DNA from: Rhizobium rhizogenes NBRC 13257
GTDB taxonomy: Bacteria; Pseudomonadota; Alphaproteobacteria; Rhizobiales; Rhizobiaceae
Length of the DNA stretch: 64,000 nt
Direction: 5' to 3'
Assembly (NCBI RefSeq): GCF_000696095.1
Contig: NZ_BAYX01000001.1
Coordinates: 496,001 to 560,000 of the forward strand
Positions 54,513 to 63,308 of this stretch are shown piece by piece. The notes under the pieces were generated by a model that was not told the DNA's origin, searched no databases, and saw nothing but the letters and a program-made list of their open reading frames with translations. The position numbers and the translations under genes were made by a program. Positions within the stretch are counted from its first letter, which is position 1; each line of letters starts with the position of its first letter.

Positions 54513-55766
54513 ATGATGACCGCATTGGATAGCTTACGTTCCTTGTCCCCCCAGCAAAGCAACACCGTCATCGCCGCCTATCTCGGCTGGACGCTGGACG
54601 CTTTCGATTTTTTCATATTGGTGTTTGTTCTCAAGCATATCGCAGAGGAGTTTCATACCGATGTTCCGGCGGTTGCGGTGGCGATCTTCCTGACGCTCGC
54701 CATGCGGCCGCTTGGGGCGTTGATTTTCGGCTTTGCGGCCGACAAATACGGCCGGCGCGCGACGCTGATGGCAGATGTGCTGCTCTATTCGGTGTTCGAG
54801 TTCCTGACCGGCTTTTCGACCGGCCTGACCATGTTCCTCCTGTTGCGGGCGCTCTTCGGCATCGCCATGGGCGGCGAATGGGGCGTTGGGGCATCGCTGA
54901 CGATGGAGACCGTGCCGCCGGAATCACGCGGCATCGTCTCCGGCATCCTGCAGGCAGGTTATCCCTCCGGTTATCTGCTGGCGTCGATCGTGTTCTTCCT
55001 GTTGTTCCCGGTGATCGGCTGGCGCGGCATGTTCATGGTCGGCGCTCTCCCGGCGCTACTGGTGCTCTATATCCGTCGCAACGTCGAGGAGTCGCCGGCT
55101 TTCGTGGAGCGGCAGAAGAGGCCGCAACGGCCGTTCTTCACTGTGTTGCGTGAGAATATCCCGCTCTTCCTGTGGGCGGTGCTACTGATGACGGCATTCA
55201 ATTTTTTCAGTCACGGCACGCAGGATCTCTATCCGACCTTCCTCGAAACCCAGCGGCAATATGACAGCCACACGGTCGGCGCCATCGCGATCGTCTACAA
55301 TATTGGCGCGATGATCGGCGGGTTGACATTCGGGGCGCTGTCGCAGGGCCTCGGCCGGCGGCGGGGCATCGTCATTGCGGCGCTGCTGGCGATCCCGATC
55401 GCGCCGCTTTGGGTCTACGCGCATGGGCCGGTCATGCTCGCTATCGGCGCCTTCCTGATGCAGTTCTTCGTGCAGGGTGCATGGGGTATCGTGCCGGTGC
55501 ATCTCAACGAATTATCGCCGGACGAGATACGTGGCACGTTCCCCGGTTTCGCCTATCAGCTCGGCAATCTGCTGGCCTCGGGCAATGCGTCGATTCAGGC
55601 GGGCCTGGCGGTGCATTGGAACGGTGACTATGCTTTCGCGTTATTGATTGTAGCCGTGATCGTCGCCGCCGTGGTGGCGGTGCTTGCCGGTTTCGGCTTC
55701 GAGAAGAAGGATATTCGCTTCGGCGGAAAGGGAGTGGAGGAGACCCCCGGCACGATGCCGATCTAG
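54513..55766 (+). CDS. MFS transporter, sialate/lactate (SHS)-like family
   Basis: About 417 residues, start at the double ATG 54513/54516 behind CGGAGGA. Twelve hydrophobic segments are spread along it; WTLDAFDFFILVFVLKHIAE at the start and FAADKYGRRATLMADV with the loop 2-3 motif match the metabolite:H+/SHS subgroup, which includes lactate and pyruvate carriers. The substrate is inferred as a small monocarboxylate. Confidence 0.85.
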   Translation: MMTALDSLRSLSPQQSNTVIAAYLGWTLDAFDFFILVFVLKHIAEEFHTDVPAVAVAIFLTLAMRPLGALIFGFAADKYGRRATLMADVLLYSVFEFLTGFSTGLTMFLLLRALFGIAMGGEWGVGASLTMETVPPESRGIVSGILQAGYPSGYLLASIVFFLLFPVIGWRGMFMVGALPALLVLYIRRNVEESPAFVERQKRPQRPFFTVLRENIPLFLWAVLLMTAFNFFSHGTQDLYPTFLETQRQYDSHTVGAIAIVYNIGAMIGGLTFGALSQGLGRRRGIVIAALLAIPIAPLWVYAHGPVMLAIGAFLMQFFVQGAWGIVPVHLNELSPDEIRGTFPGFAYQLGNLLASGNASIQAGLAVHWNGDYAFALLIVAVIVAAVVAVLAGFGFEKKDIRFGGKGVEETPGTMPI

Positions 55767-55789
55767 ATCGCCGTGCCCCGTCGAAGCAT

Positions 55790-55814
55790 GGCCGGCGGCT
55801 TAGTGCCGCCGGCC
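55790..55814. terminator. terminator between the MFS gene and the convergent secreted protein
   Basis: GGCCGGCGGC-TTAGT-GCCGCCGGCC, a perfect 10-bp stem between two convergent genes, with TTATTT a few bases further on the plus strand. Confidence 0.75.
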
Positions 55815-55820
55815 GCCATC

Positions 55821-56282
55821 TTATTTGCCGCAAATCTCGGAGATTTTCGCCTGCGCGAAACCGCGGGCAAGCTCCTGCATGCCACCGACGGAGGATATCA
55901 GATCGCCGATCGGGCCGCTGATGCCGACATGCGAATCGGTGATGCGGCAGGCGCCGACATCGACGGTCACCGAGGCTTCTAGCTGTCCTTTCACCGTTGC
56001 CTGCAACACGCCATGCGATTTGCAGGCGAGGTCGGCGCGGGCGTTGATCTGTACGCCGCCGGGGGCGCTGCACACATCCAGCGATTTGACCTCGAATTTC
56101 TCCTTGCGATCGAGCCCAGGCAGCTTCTTGCAGGGGTCCGCTTCGTTTACCGATTTCTCGATCTGCGGGCCGAATTTGCTCTGCAGCAGCGACCAGCAGG
56201 AACCGGGCGCTGCCTGCGCCGGCGTGGCTGCCATGGGCAAGGGCGACAGCGGCAGGATGATTGCGGCGGCCAATAATCTCAT
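55821..56282 (-). CDS. conserved secreted hypothetical protein
   Basis: A 153-residue protein from ATG 56282 (MRLLAAAIILPLSPLPMAAT) with a signal peptide ending AQA-A; the open frame continues upstream to 56390 but the signal peptide fixes the start. Five or more cysteines (SCWS, PCKK, DVCSA, LACKS, ACRI, EICGK) point to disulfides in the periplasm. No family recognised. Confidence 0.7.
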   Translation of the reverse strand: MRLLAAAIILPLSPLPMAATPAQAAPGSCWSLLQSKFGPQIEKSVNEADPCKKLPGLDRKEKFEVKSLDVCSAPGGVQINARADLACKSHGVLQATVKGQLEASVTVDVGACRITDSHVGISGPIGDLISSVGGMQELARGFAQAKISEICGK

Positions 56283-56605
56283 GCGGAGTGGCGGCAGAAG
56301 CGAGGAGGGCAATGCGGCGGATATCTTGATCACTGCGGTCAATCCCTTGGTGGCTGAATCGGGAAGATGTTTGCGATATTCTTCACGCATCGAGCCCAGC
56401 TAGCAATGCCGTATCTGCGGTAAAGATGAGGCGCGGCGGCTCAGCCCCTCATCATTTTGCAGCTGGTGAAGTGATCATAAAGGGTTTGACCGCGCCAGAC
56501 GATCAGGGGATTACTGGCTTGCCGTCGATTATGAGGCTGCGATATCATGCGATGGAGCAACCATTGGAGCTTCGGGGGATATGCTCTGAGCGGGAACCGT
56601 CGAAC

Positions 56606-57004
56606 TCAGTTCATCTGGTCGAGAATGCTCTGTGCCGGCGCATATCCTTGAGCGGCGGCTTTGCGGAACCAGGCGATCGCCATGTTACGGTCCCTCGTGA
56701 CGCCGTCGCCGCGAAGATAGGCGTAGCCGAGATGGAATTGCGCTTTGGGCAGGCCTTGATCGGCGGCCTTGGCAAACCAGCCGATAGCTTGGGCATAATC
56801 CTGCGGAACGCCTTTGCCGAGGGCATAGAGGCTGCCGATATTGTCCTGCGAGGCCGCGTCTCCCTTGTCCGCCAAAGGCTGCCAGGAGGCGAGGGCGCTG
56901 CCGTAGTCGCCCTTGTCGTAGGCCACTTGCCCATCCTCGGCTTGGGCATGGAAGGTGATCGAGAGTGCCAGCGCCAGTCCGAGGCCTATCTGTTTGAGCC
57001 GCAT
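56606..57004 (-). CDS. Sel1-repeat protein, short
   Basis: A 132-residue periplasmic protein: signal peptide to about residue 22 (ITFHAQA), a leading half repeat (GDYGSALASWQPLADKGD), then two 36-residue Sel1 repeats (A-x-x-L-G-x-x-Y-x-x-G-x-G-V). Sel1 solenoids mediate protein contacts. First of three neighbouring SLR genes. Confidence 0.88.
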   Translation of the reverse strand: MRLKQIGLGLALALSITFHAQAEDGQVAYDKGDYGSALASWQPLADKGDAASQDNIGSLYALGKGVPQDYAQAIGWFAKAADQGLPKAQFHLGYAYLRGDGVTRDRNMAIAWFRKAAAQGYAPAQSILDQMN

Positions 57005-57103
57005 CCGGAGATATCTCCCATCCGTGATTTCAGTTCATGCAAGAGCTAGGCCTATCCCCGGTGCCCGGGCAAGGTTGGAGATGGCCTTGTTTGTCCGTTC
57101 GCC

Positions 57104-58285
57104 TCAGATCGGAATGCTTTTCCGCTGCAGCGGCATGTCCTCATTGCCGTCAGGTTCACTATCGTCGCCGCTCATGGCTTTGGCGCGGCTGAACCATTCT
57201 AGGGACTTCGCCCGATCCGCGGGTACGCCGTCGCCATCGCGATACATGACGCCGAGATTGAGAGCCGCATCGGCGTAGTTCTCGGCAGCTGCCTTTTCGA
57301 ACCAGCCGACCGCTTCGGGACCGTTCTTCGCAACACCTTCGCCGTCGCGATACATCACGCCGAGGTTATATTCAGCCTCGACGTCTCCCTGATCCGCTGC
57401 CTTGCGAAACCAGGCGATCGCTTCGACGTCGTCTTCAGCGATCCCATCGCCATCGGCATACATGGTGCCAAGGTTATATTGCGCGTCGGCGTCGCCCTGG
57501 TCGGCGGCCTTGCGGAACCAGGTGACGGCCCGAGCGCCGTCCTTGGGCACGCCGGCGCCGTCGCGGTACATGACCGCGAGGTTGTATTGCGCCTCGATCT
57601 TGCCCTGATCGGCCGCTTTGCGATACCAGGAGAGAGCCTGACCGCTGTCCTTGGTTATGCCTTCGCCGCTGTCATACATGATGGCAAGATTATACTGCGC
57701 ATCGACATTGCCCTGGTCGGCGGCCTTCCGATACCAGGCGATGGCCTGGCTCTTGTCCTGATCGACGCCATCACCGTTGTCGTACATCACCCCGACATTG
57801 AACTGCGCGGCGGCATTTCCCTGTTCGGCCGCCTTGCTGTACCAGACGAAAGCCAGGGTCCTGTCCTTGGGCACGCCTTCGCCCTCGTCATATATGACGC
57901 CGAGATTGTATTGCGCGTCGGCATAGCCTTGATCTGCCGCCTTGCGATACCAGAGGATGGCCTGTGCATGGTCCTTGGCGATGCCTTCGCCCTTATCGTA
58001 CATGGCGCCGAGATCGAATTCGGCCTTTGCGTTGCCCTGTTCGGCTGCTTTGCGATACCACTTGAGAGCCTGCTTGAGATCTTTCTCGATGCCATCGCCC
58101 AGCTTGTACATTTCGCCGAGCTTCAGTTGTGCCGCCGCGTCGCCCTTGTTTGCGAGCGGGCGCCAATAATCGAGCGCCGCCTTGTGGTCGCCCCGGTCAT
58201 AGGCATTTTGTCCGGTGTCGGCATGGGCAAGGCCGCTTGATGCCAGCGCGAAGAACAGTGCGATGGCTGCTCGCTTAAAATGCAC
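57104..58285 (-). CDS. Sel1-repeat protein with nine repeats
   Basis: A 393-residue secreted protein: signal peptide (ALASSGLAHA), a half repeat, then nine 36-residue Sel1 repeats with A-x-A-Q-Y-N-L-G-x-M-Y-x-x-G-(D/E)-G-(I/V). The repeats are more acidic than those of the neighbouring gene. The C-terminus is a short charged tail. Confidence 0.92.
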   Translation of the reverse strand: MHFKRAAIALFFALASSGLAHADTGQNAYDRGDHKAALDYWRPLANKGDAAAQLKLGEMYKLGDGIEKDLKQALKWYRKAAEQGNAKAEFDLGAMYDKGEGIAKDHAQAILWYRKAADQGYADAQYNLGVIYDEGEGVPKDRTLAFVWYSKAAEQGNAAAQFNVGVMYDNGDGVDQDKSQAIAWYRKAADQGNVDAQYNLAIMYDSGEGITKDSGQALSWYRKAADQGKIEAQYNLAVMYRDGAGVPKDGARAVTWFRKAADQGDADAQYNLGTMYADGDGIAEDDVEAIAWFRKAADQGDVEAEYNLGVMYRDGEGVAKNGPEAVGWFEKAAAENYADAALNLGVMYRDGDGVPADRAKSLEWFSRAKAMSGDDSEPDGNEDMPLQRKSIPI

Positions 58286-58379
58286 AATCTACCCCTCAAT
58301 CAGTCGTCTTTTGTGTGTGAATACTAAATGATGTGACAGGCGAGGGCGCAAGGCGCCTCCGCACACATACATGATCGGC

Positions 58380-59972
58380 TTATGGCAACAGCGTCGCCAG
58401 TATCTGGAGAATGACCCAGCCCGGTGTTTCGCTTTGGCTGGTCGTCGTGGTCGGTTTATTGCCTTCTGGGCTGGCGCTTTTGAGCGGGTTTTCGCCATTT
58501 GCTGCCATGTAGCTCAAGCTATGTTGCGCTTCCGGCAGCCCCTGGCCCGCTGCCTTGCGGAACCATTTGGTGGCCTGGCCGATATCCTTCGGCACGCCGT
58601 CGCCACTATAATACATGGAGCCGAGGCCGTACTGGGCGCGGGCGTTGCCTTGCTCTGCGGCTTTGCGGAAGAAATCAGCCGCCTGCCCATAGTCCTTGGG
58701 AACGCCGCTGCCGTTGTAATAGAGATAGCCGAGGGCATATTGACCTCCCGCGCTGCCCTGGTCGGCCGCCTTGCGATACCAGGCTGCCGCCTGACCTTTG
58801 TCCGGCGCCGTGCCTTGACCCTTGTCATAGATATAGCCGAGCGCATATTGCGCGTCCGGATGGCCTTGTTCGGCCGATTTGCGATACCATTCCAGCGCCT
58901 TGCCGTCATTCTTGGAAAGGCCGCGGCCGTCGGTATACATGGTGGCAAGGGCGTATTCGCCCTCCGCGTCGCCTTGAGCAGCGGCCTTGCGGTACCATTC
59001 GACAGCGACGTTGTCGTTAACCGGCACACCCTTGCCGTTGGCATAGAGGTAGCCGACGGCATATTGCGCATCGGCGCGGCCCTGATCGGCCGCCTTGCGA
59101 TACCATTGCAGCGCCAGCTTGTAATCCCGGGGAACGCCGAGGCCGTTGGCGAAGCTGTAGCCAAGCCCGTATTGCGCATCGGCACGGCCCTGCTCGGCGG
59201 ATTTCTTGTACCAGGAATAGGCCTGACCATCGTCCTGATCGACACCCCGGCCATTGGTGTAGGCATAGCCGAGGGCGTATTCACCCTGGGGGTCGCCCTG
59301 ATCCGCTGATTTTTGATACCAGTCGATCGCCAGGCTTTGGTCCGCAGCCGTGCCGAGACCTTTGTCGTACATGTAGCCAAGCGCATATTGCGCATCGGCG
59401 CGACCCTGATCGGCCGCCTTGCGATACCAGCCGAGCGCGATCGCATCGTCCTCGCGCACACCGAGGCCGTGCCCATACATGTAGCCGAGCGCATATTGCG
59501 CCTGTGCCTGGCCCTGGGCGGCGGATTTCTGATACCAGCCGACTGCCTGCTCGTTATCGACATCCGTGCCGCGGCCGTTGGCATAGGAATAGCCGATGGC
59601 ATACTGCGCGTCGGCATAGCCCTGTTCGGCGGCCTTGCGATACCAGGCATTTGCCTGTTTCAGGTCCTTATCGACGCCGAGGCCGTTGGAATACATGTAG
59701 GCGAGGGCGTATTCGGCCTGCACGTTTCCCTGCGCGGCGGCCTTTCGATACCATTGCACCGCCTGCGCGTCGTCATGCTCCACGCCCTGGCCCTTGGCGT
59801 AACGATAGCCGAGGCCGTATTGGGCGGCGGCATTGCCGTCCTTTGCGAATTGCACCCAATATTTCAGCGAGATCGAGGTGTCGCCAGGCGCCGGCGCGGG
59901 ATCTTCGGCATGGGCAAGTGGCGCGAGCGAAAGGGCTACCGCCAGTCCAAATGCCAATCTTCCGATTTTCAA
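58380..59972 (-). CDS. Sel1-repeat protein with twelve repeats
   Basis: A 530-residue secreted protein: signal peptide (ALSLAPLAHA), then twelve 36-residue Sel1 repeats (A-D-A-Q-Y-A-L-G-Y-M-Y...G-x-G-V...W-Y-R-K-A-A-x-Q-G), and a non-repeat tail rich in T/S ending in a hydrophobic stretch (GWVILQILATLLP). Array-like tandem gene duplication with the two downstream genes is evident from the shared layout. Confidence 0.92.
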   Translation of the reverse strand: MKIGRLAFGLAVALSLAPLAHAEDPAPAPGDTSISLKYWVQFAKDGNAAAQYGLGYRYAKGQGVEHDDAQAVQWYRKAAAQGNVQAEYALAYMYSNGLGVDKDLKQANAWYRKAAEQGYADAQYAIGYSYANGRGTDVDNEQAVGWYQKSAAQGQAQAQYALGYMYGHGLGVREDDAIALGWYRKAADQGRADAQYALGYMYDKGLGTAADQSLAIDWYQKSADQGDPQGEYALGYAYTNGRGVDQDDGQAYSWYKKSAEQGRADAQYGLGYSFANGLGVPRDYKLALQWYRKAADQGRADAQYAVGYLYANGKGVPVNDNVAVEWYRKAAAQGDAEGEYALATMYTDGRGLSKNDGKALEWYRKSAEQGHPDAQYALGYIYDKGQGTAPDKGQAAAWYRKAADQGSAGGQYALGYLYYNGSGVPKDYGQAADFFRKAAEQGNARAQYGLGSMYYSGDGVPKDIGQATKWFRKAAGQGLPEAQHSLSYMAANGENPLKSASPEGNKPTTTTSQSETPGWVILQILATLLP

Positions 59973-60102
59973 AACTTATTCTCCCCGCCTGCGCGCTGAA
60001 GCGCAATCGATCTGAACAATATGGCGATGTCTTGGCCGCTGGCTGCAACGCCTGGGGACGATGGTTGTTTTCTCGCTGCCGATCAGATGCTGATCGCTGC
60101 CT

Positions 60103-60696
60103 TTATCCCGGCAGGACATCGTAGAGCCGGAAGATCCAGGTGATCTGATAGATCAAGCCGATCGTCACGAAGGCGGCCTGGAAGCGCCTGTTGGCGGTGA
60201 TGGCGGCGATAATGCAGAGGACGATGTAGACGACGTTGCGGGTCGGGTATTCCCAGCCAAGCGATCGGAAATAGGTCTCCCCCTTGAGCAGCGTGTCGAT
60301 GAGATCGACGGCATAGGTGACGGCGAGCAGGCCGAAGAACCAGCGGCGGCGGGAGATGAAATATTCCTCGAAGCCGCCATAGTCCTCGACCGAGGGCGGG
60401 TTCAGCAGCACGCAGAGGAAATAGAACAGGCAGCAGAAGCAGATGAGGAAGAGGTAGACGCCGAAACTGATCTCGGCCACGGATTGCAGCCGATATTCCC
60501 ACCACCAGAAATGGATGATGAACAGGAACATCGACAAGACCCAGCCGAGATGAACGAAATAGACGCGGTGCTTGCCCGGTGCCTGCACGAAGCCGGCAAG
60601 CCGCGTCAGGAGCTGGGCGAGCGAAAGGCCGATGACCATGCTCATGACCGTCCTGATGTAGACGTAAACCTCGGGCGTCCGTGCGGCTTCCATCAT
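60103..60696 (-). CDS. multispanning membrane protein coupled to the thioesterase gene
   Basis: A 197-residue protein from the double ATG at 60696 (MMEAARTPEVYVYIRTVMSM), with about five hydrophobic helices (VMSMVIGLSLAQLLT, LGWVLSMFLFIIHFWWW, SFGVYLFLICFCCLFYFL, WFFGLLAVTYAVDL, VVYIVLCIIAAITA). It begins 4 bases after the thioesterase stop. Function unknown. Confidence 0.75.
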   Translation of the reverse strand: MMEAARTPEVYVYIRTVMSMVIGLSLAQLLTRLAGFVQAPGKHRVYFVHLGWVLSMFLFIIHFWWWEYRLQSVAEISFGVYLFLICFCCLFYFLCVLLNPPSVEDYGGFEEYFISRRRWFFGLLAVTYAVDLIDTLLKGETYFRSLGWEYPTRNVVYIVLCIIAAITANRRFQAAFVTIGLIYQITWIFRLYDVLPG

Positions 60697-60700
60697 CCTG

Positions 60701-61090
60701 TCAGCTCTCCGCGGGAACCGGTTTCGGCGCGCCGTTCTCGTCGAGCGCGACCATGATGAATGTCCCGGCGATGACCTTTTCCATCTGGTTATAGCGTGAA
60801 CGGTGCGCCCAGGCTTCGACGACGAGCGTGATCGAGGTACGGCCGACGCGTTCAATCTCGGTGTAGACGCTCAGCGTATCGCCGATCTTTACCGGCAGCT
60901 CGAACGCCATCTCCTTGACGGCGGCGGTGACGACGCGGCCGCGCGCGCGCTCGGCGGCGCGAATACCGCTTGCCAAGTCCATCTGCGCCATGACCCAGCC
61001 GCCGAAGATATCGCCGGCGGGATTGGCATCGGCGGGCATGGCCAGCGTGCGCAGGGTCAATTCGCCTCTCGGCTTGGGGCTGTCGTTCAT
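60701..61090 (-). CDS. acyl-CoA thioesterase (YciA-type hotdog fold)
   Basis: A 129-residue hotdog protein. PADANPAGDIFGGWVMAQMD has the catalytic N-x-x-G-D-x-F-G-G-W-V-(M/L)-x-x-M-D motif (Asp), followed by V-V-T-A-A-V-K-E and the strand pair L-S-V-Y-T-E-I and A-G-T-F-I-M-V. It hydrolyses acyl-CoAs; chain length is not evident. Confidence 0.9.
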   Translation of the reverse strand: MNDSPKPRGELTLRTLAMPADANPAGDIFGGWVMAQMDLASGIRAAERARGRVVTAAVKEMAFELPVKIGDTLSVYTEIERVGRTSITLVVEAWAHRSRYNQMEKVIAGTFIMVALDENGAPKPVPAES

Positions 61091-61342
61091 TCACTCGCTC
61101 CTATCGATCAAGGCTTGATTCCGGCGAGTAGCCTACGCAATCGGACCGGGATGGGAAAGCTGCCTCAACATGTCGTCACCAGGCAATCGTGCCCGAGGGT
61201 GACCTTTTCCAGCACGCCTCCCGCAATTCGCGGCCACCCCACCGGATGTCCCTCATGGGCGGTAAGTATTCATTCACCGTTTTTATTTAATCTTCGTAAG
61301 TGTTGTCGACCGTGGCTGGGGCAGCGAGAGCGGATCCGAAGT

Positions 61343-62572
61343 ATGGCGTATTTATCCTTTCTGCGGCGCGCGGCGCTGCCTTTGCTGTTGTCGTCGGCAC
61401 TGGTCGCCTGCACGGCCGACAGCCTGGTGCCGCCGTCCGGCATCGACAGCAGCCGCGTAAGCTCGATCAAGCCGCATCGCGGCGTGCAGTCGCGGCAGTT
61501 CACCTATCAGGGTGGCCAGGCGCCCGTGAACTCAGCGTCCGCCAACTATGCCAACACCTACGATTCCTCCGGCAACCCGCAAGCTGTGGCCAGGCAGGGC
61601 CGCCTGCCGACGAACGGCAGTGATGAGGCCGTGACCACCACGGATGTCGAGCAGGGTCTTGCGCAACAATCGAATGCGCAGTCCCAGGGCGTCAACATGG
61701 ATGCCGAACTCGGCGTCGATCCGAGCGAGGAGGCGCAGTCCGGATCGGTCGTTGGGCTGGCGCAGGAAGAAGAGCAGAACATAGCCGAAGGGCAGACCGA
61801 TCAGCCTGTTGTCGACGGCATCGGTTCCGACGCGCCGGTACAGACCAACCGCTCCATCATTCAGCGTCCATCCGCGCAGGCCGAACTCAACCAGTCGCCG
61901 ATCCGCCGGCAGCAGCCGGATACGCAGGTGGCAATGTTGCCTCGCGTCGACAATCCGATGCCGCGCATCGACCGGCAGATGGAGGCGCCGCAGTCATCGC
62001 CGGGCGCCATGCCGGCCTCGGAAATCGCCTGCCGGCAGGAGTTGCAGCGCATGGGGGTCGTTTATACCGACAAGCCGTCGATCTCGAACGGCCCGGCCTG
62101 CCAGGTTCCTTACCCGGTTTCGCTGAGCGGCCTCTCGGGCAATATCGCCGTCAGGCCGGCGGTGACCCTGAATTGCCAGGTGACGCTTGCCTTCGCGAAA
62201 TGGGTCAAGAACGAATTGGCACCGGCGGCGCGCACGCGCTACTGGTCAGGCATCGGCACGATCGTTCCCTTGGGGGGCTATTCCTGCCGGCGAATGAACA
62301 ATAGCCGGCAACGCTACAACCCAATGTCGGAACATGCCCATGGCAACGCCATAGATGTCGGCACCTTCGTCCTGAAAAACGGCCATGTGATCGATGTGCG
62401 CAAGAAGGGGCTGTTCTCCTTCCGCGAAGGGCGGCTGCTGAAGGCGGTGCGGAGCGACAGCTGCCGCTATTTCGACACCGTGCTCGGCCCCGGCAGCAAT
62501 CCCGAACACTGGAACCATTTCCACTTCGATCTCAGGGATCGCAAGGGCGGGCGACGTTATTGCAGCATGTAA
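61343..62572 (+). CDS. extensin-like family lipoprotein
   Basis: A 409-residue protein from ATG 61343 (MAYLSFLRRAALPLLLSSAL), with lipobox LVAC. A long Gln/Ser/Asn-rich linker (to about residue 230) leads to an extensin-like C-terminal domain: CRQELQRMGVVYTDKPSIS, YSCRRMNNSRQRYNPMSEHA, HGNAIDVGTFVLKNGHVIDV, and NHFHFDLRDRKGGRRYCSM. The H-x-x-x-x-A-I-D and H-F-H-F-D residues recall M15-type zinc peptidases, so cell-wall cleavage is possible. Confidence 0.88.
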   Translation: MAYLSFLRRAALPLLLSSALVACTADSLVPPSGIDSSRVSSIKPHRGVQSRQFTYQGGQAPVNSASANYANTYDSSGNPQAVARQGRLPTNGSDEAVTTTDVEQGLAQQSNAQSQGVNMDAELGVDPSEEAQSGSVVGLAQEEEQNIAEGQTDQPVVDGIGSDAPVQTNRSIIQRPSAQAELNQSPIRRQQPDTQVAMLPRVDNPMPRIDRQMEAPQSSPGAMPASEIACRQELQRMGVVYTDKPSISNGPACQVPYPVSLSGLSGNIAVRPAVTLNCQVTLAFAKWVKNELAPAARTRYWSGIGTIVPLGGYSCRRMNNSRQRYNPMSEHAHGNAIDVGTFVLKNGHVIDVRKKGLFSFREGRLLKAVRSDSCRYFDTVLGPGSNPEHWNHFHFDLRDRKGGRRYCSM

Positions 62573-62656
62573 TGGCCGGTTTGCTGGGATAAACGCGGTT
62601 TACCTATGAAGGGAATCGCAGTTAACTGCGGCTCGCTAAATTAGGAGACCCATCCG

Positions 62657-62911
62657 ATGGAAGACGTTCCGAGAAGGAAGAGTAGCTTTGGAAGGGCGCT
62701 GGTCGCTGCCCTTGTTGCGATTGTTCTCGTGATCGGCGGCCGCTGGTATGCCTATGTCGCCTATGCGGATGATCCGTTCGATGAAGTCGGCATTGGTCTC
62801 AACACGATGATGCCAGGTCCGATCCGCGAGAAGGGCTGTGCGATGCTAAAGGCACGTTTTGAAAACAAGACGTTGCCGCCGGCCGGTTGCGGCGTGAACG
62901 GCAGCTGGTGA
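62657..62911 (+). CDS. small membrane-anchored protein
   Basis: An 84-residue protein with one hydrophobic segment (about 14-28, LVAALVAIVLVIGGRWY) after a basic start, then a periplasmic part with two cysteines (KGCAML, AGCGVNG) that could pair. GGAGACC precedes the start. Function unknown. Confidence 0.7.
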   Translation: MEDVPRRKSSFGRALVAALVAIVLVIGGRWYAYVAYADDPFDEVGIGLNTMMPGPIREKGCAMLKARFENKTLPPAGCGVNGSW

Positions 62912-62962
62912 TCCGCGGGCCTTTCGATGCTTGATCGGTACTTAGCCGGCAAAAAAGAAAAA

Positions 62963-62982
62963 AGCCGGCACGAAGGCCGGCT
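62963..62982 (+). terminator. hairpin after the small membrane protein; gap 62912-63308
   Basis: AGCCGGC-ACGAAG-GCCGGCT. A further GCCGGC at 62945-62950 precedes it. Apart from this hairpin and the leader of the ABC gene, the 397-bp gap holds nothing I can support. Confidence 0.55.
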
Positions 62983-63308
62983 ATAGTGGCGCTCAGCAAC
63001 GACAGGGGATCTTTGCTGGCTCCGGAAAAAAACTATATCGCGCAATGACGCATGAAATATGGATACGAGGGCAATCAGTCTTCAAGTATCATCGGCGCTG
63101 ACGCTGTCACCAAGAGGCGTTGGGCGGGGTTGCGACAACCGTTGCTCACCTAAGCAAACATATGCCCGACGAAAGTCACGGTTTGATGACAACTTATTCG
63201 TTTAGGCGAACGCACTGTTCCGTCATGCGGGATGGTAAAAGCCTGTTCCCGGCTATATAGCGGGCAAACGCCGCGAAAATAATCACAAAGCCGGACTTTG
63301 CCTGCATC

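Noticed and set aside
58371..59309. Long plus-strand frames opposite the Sel1 genes
   Set aside because: Mirror of the 36-residue repeats on the coding strand; no start or ribosome site.
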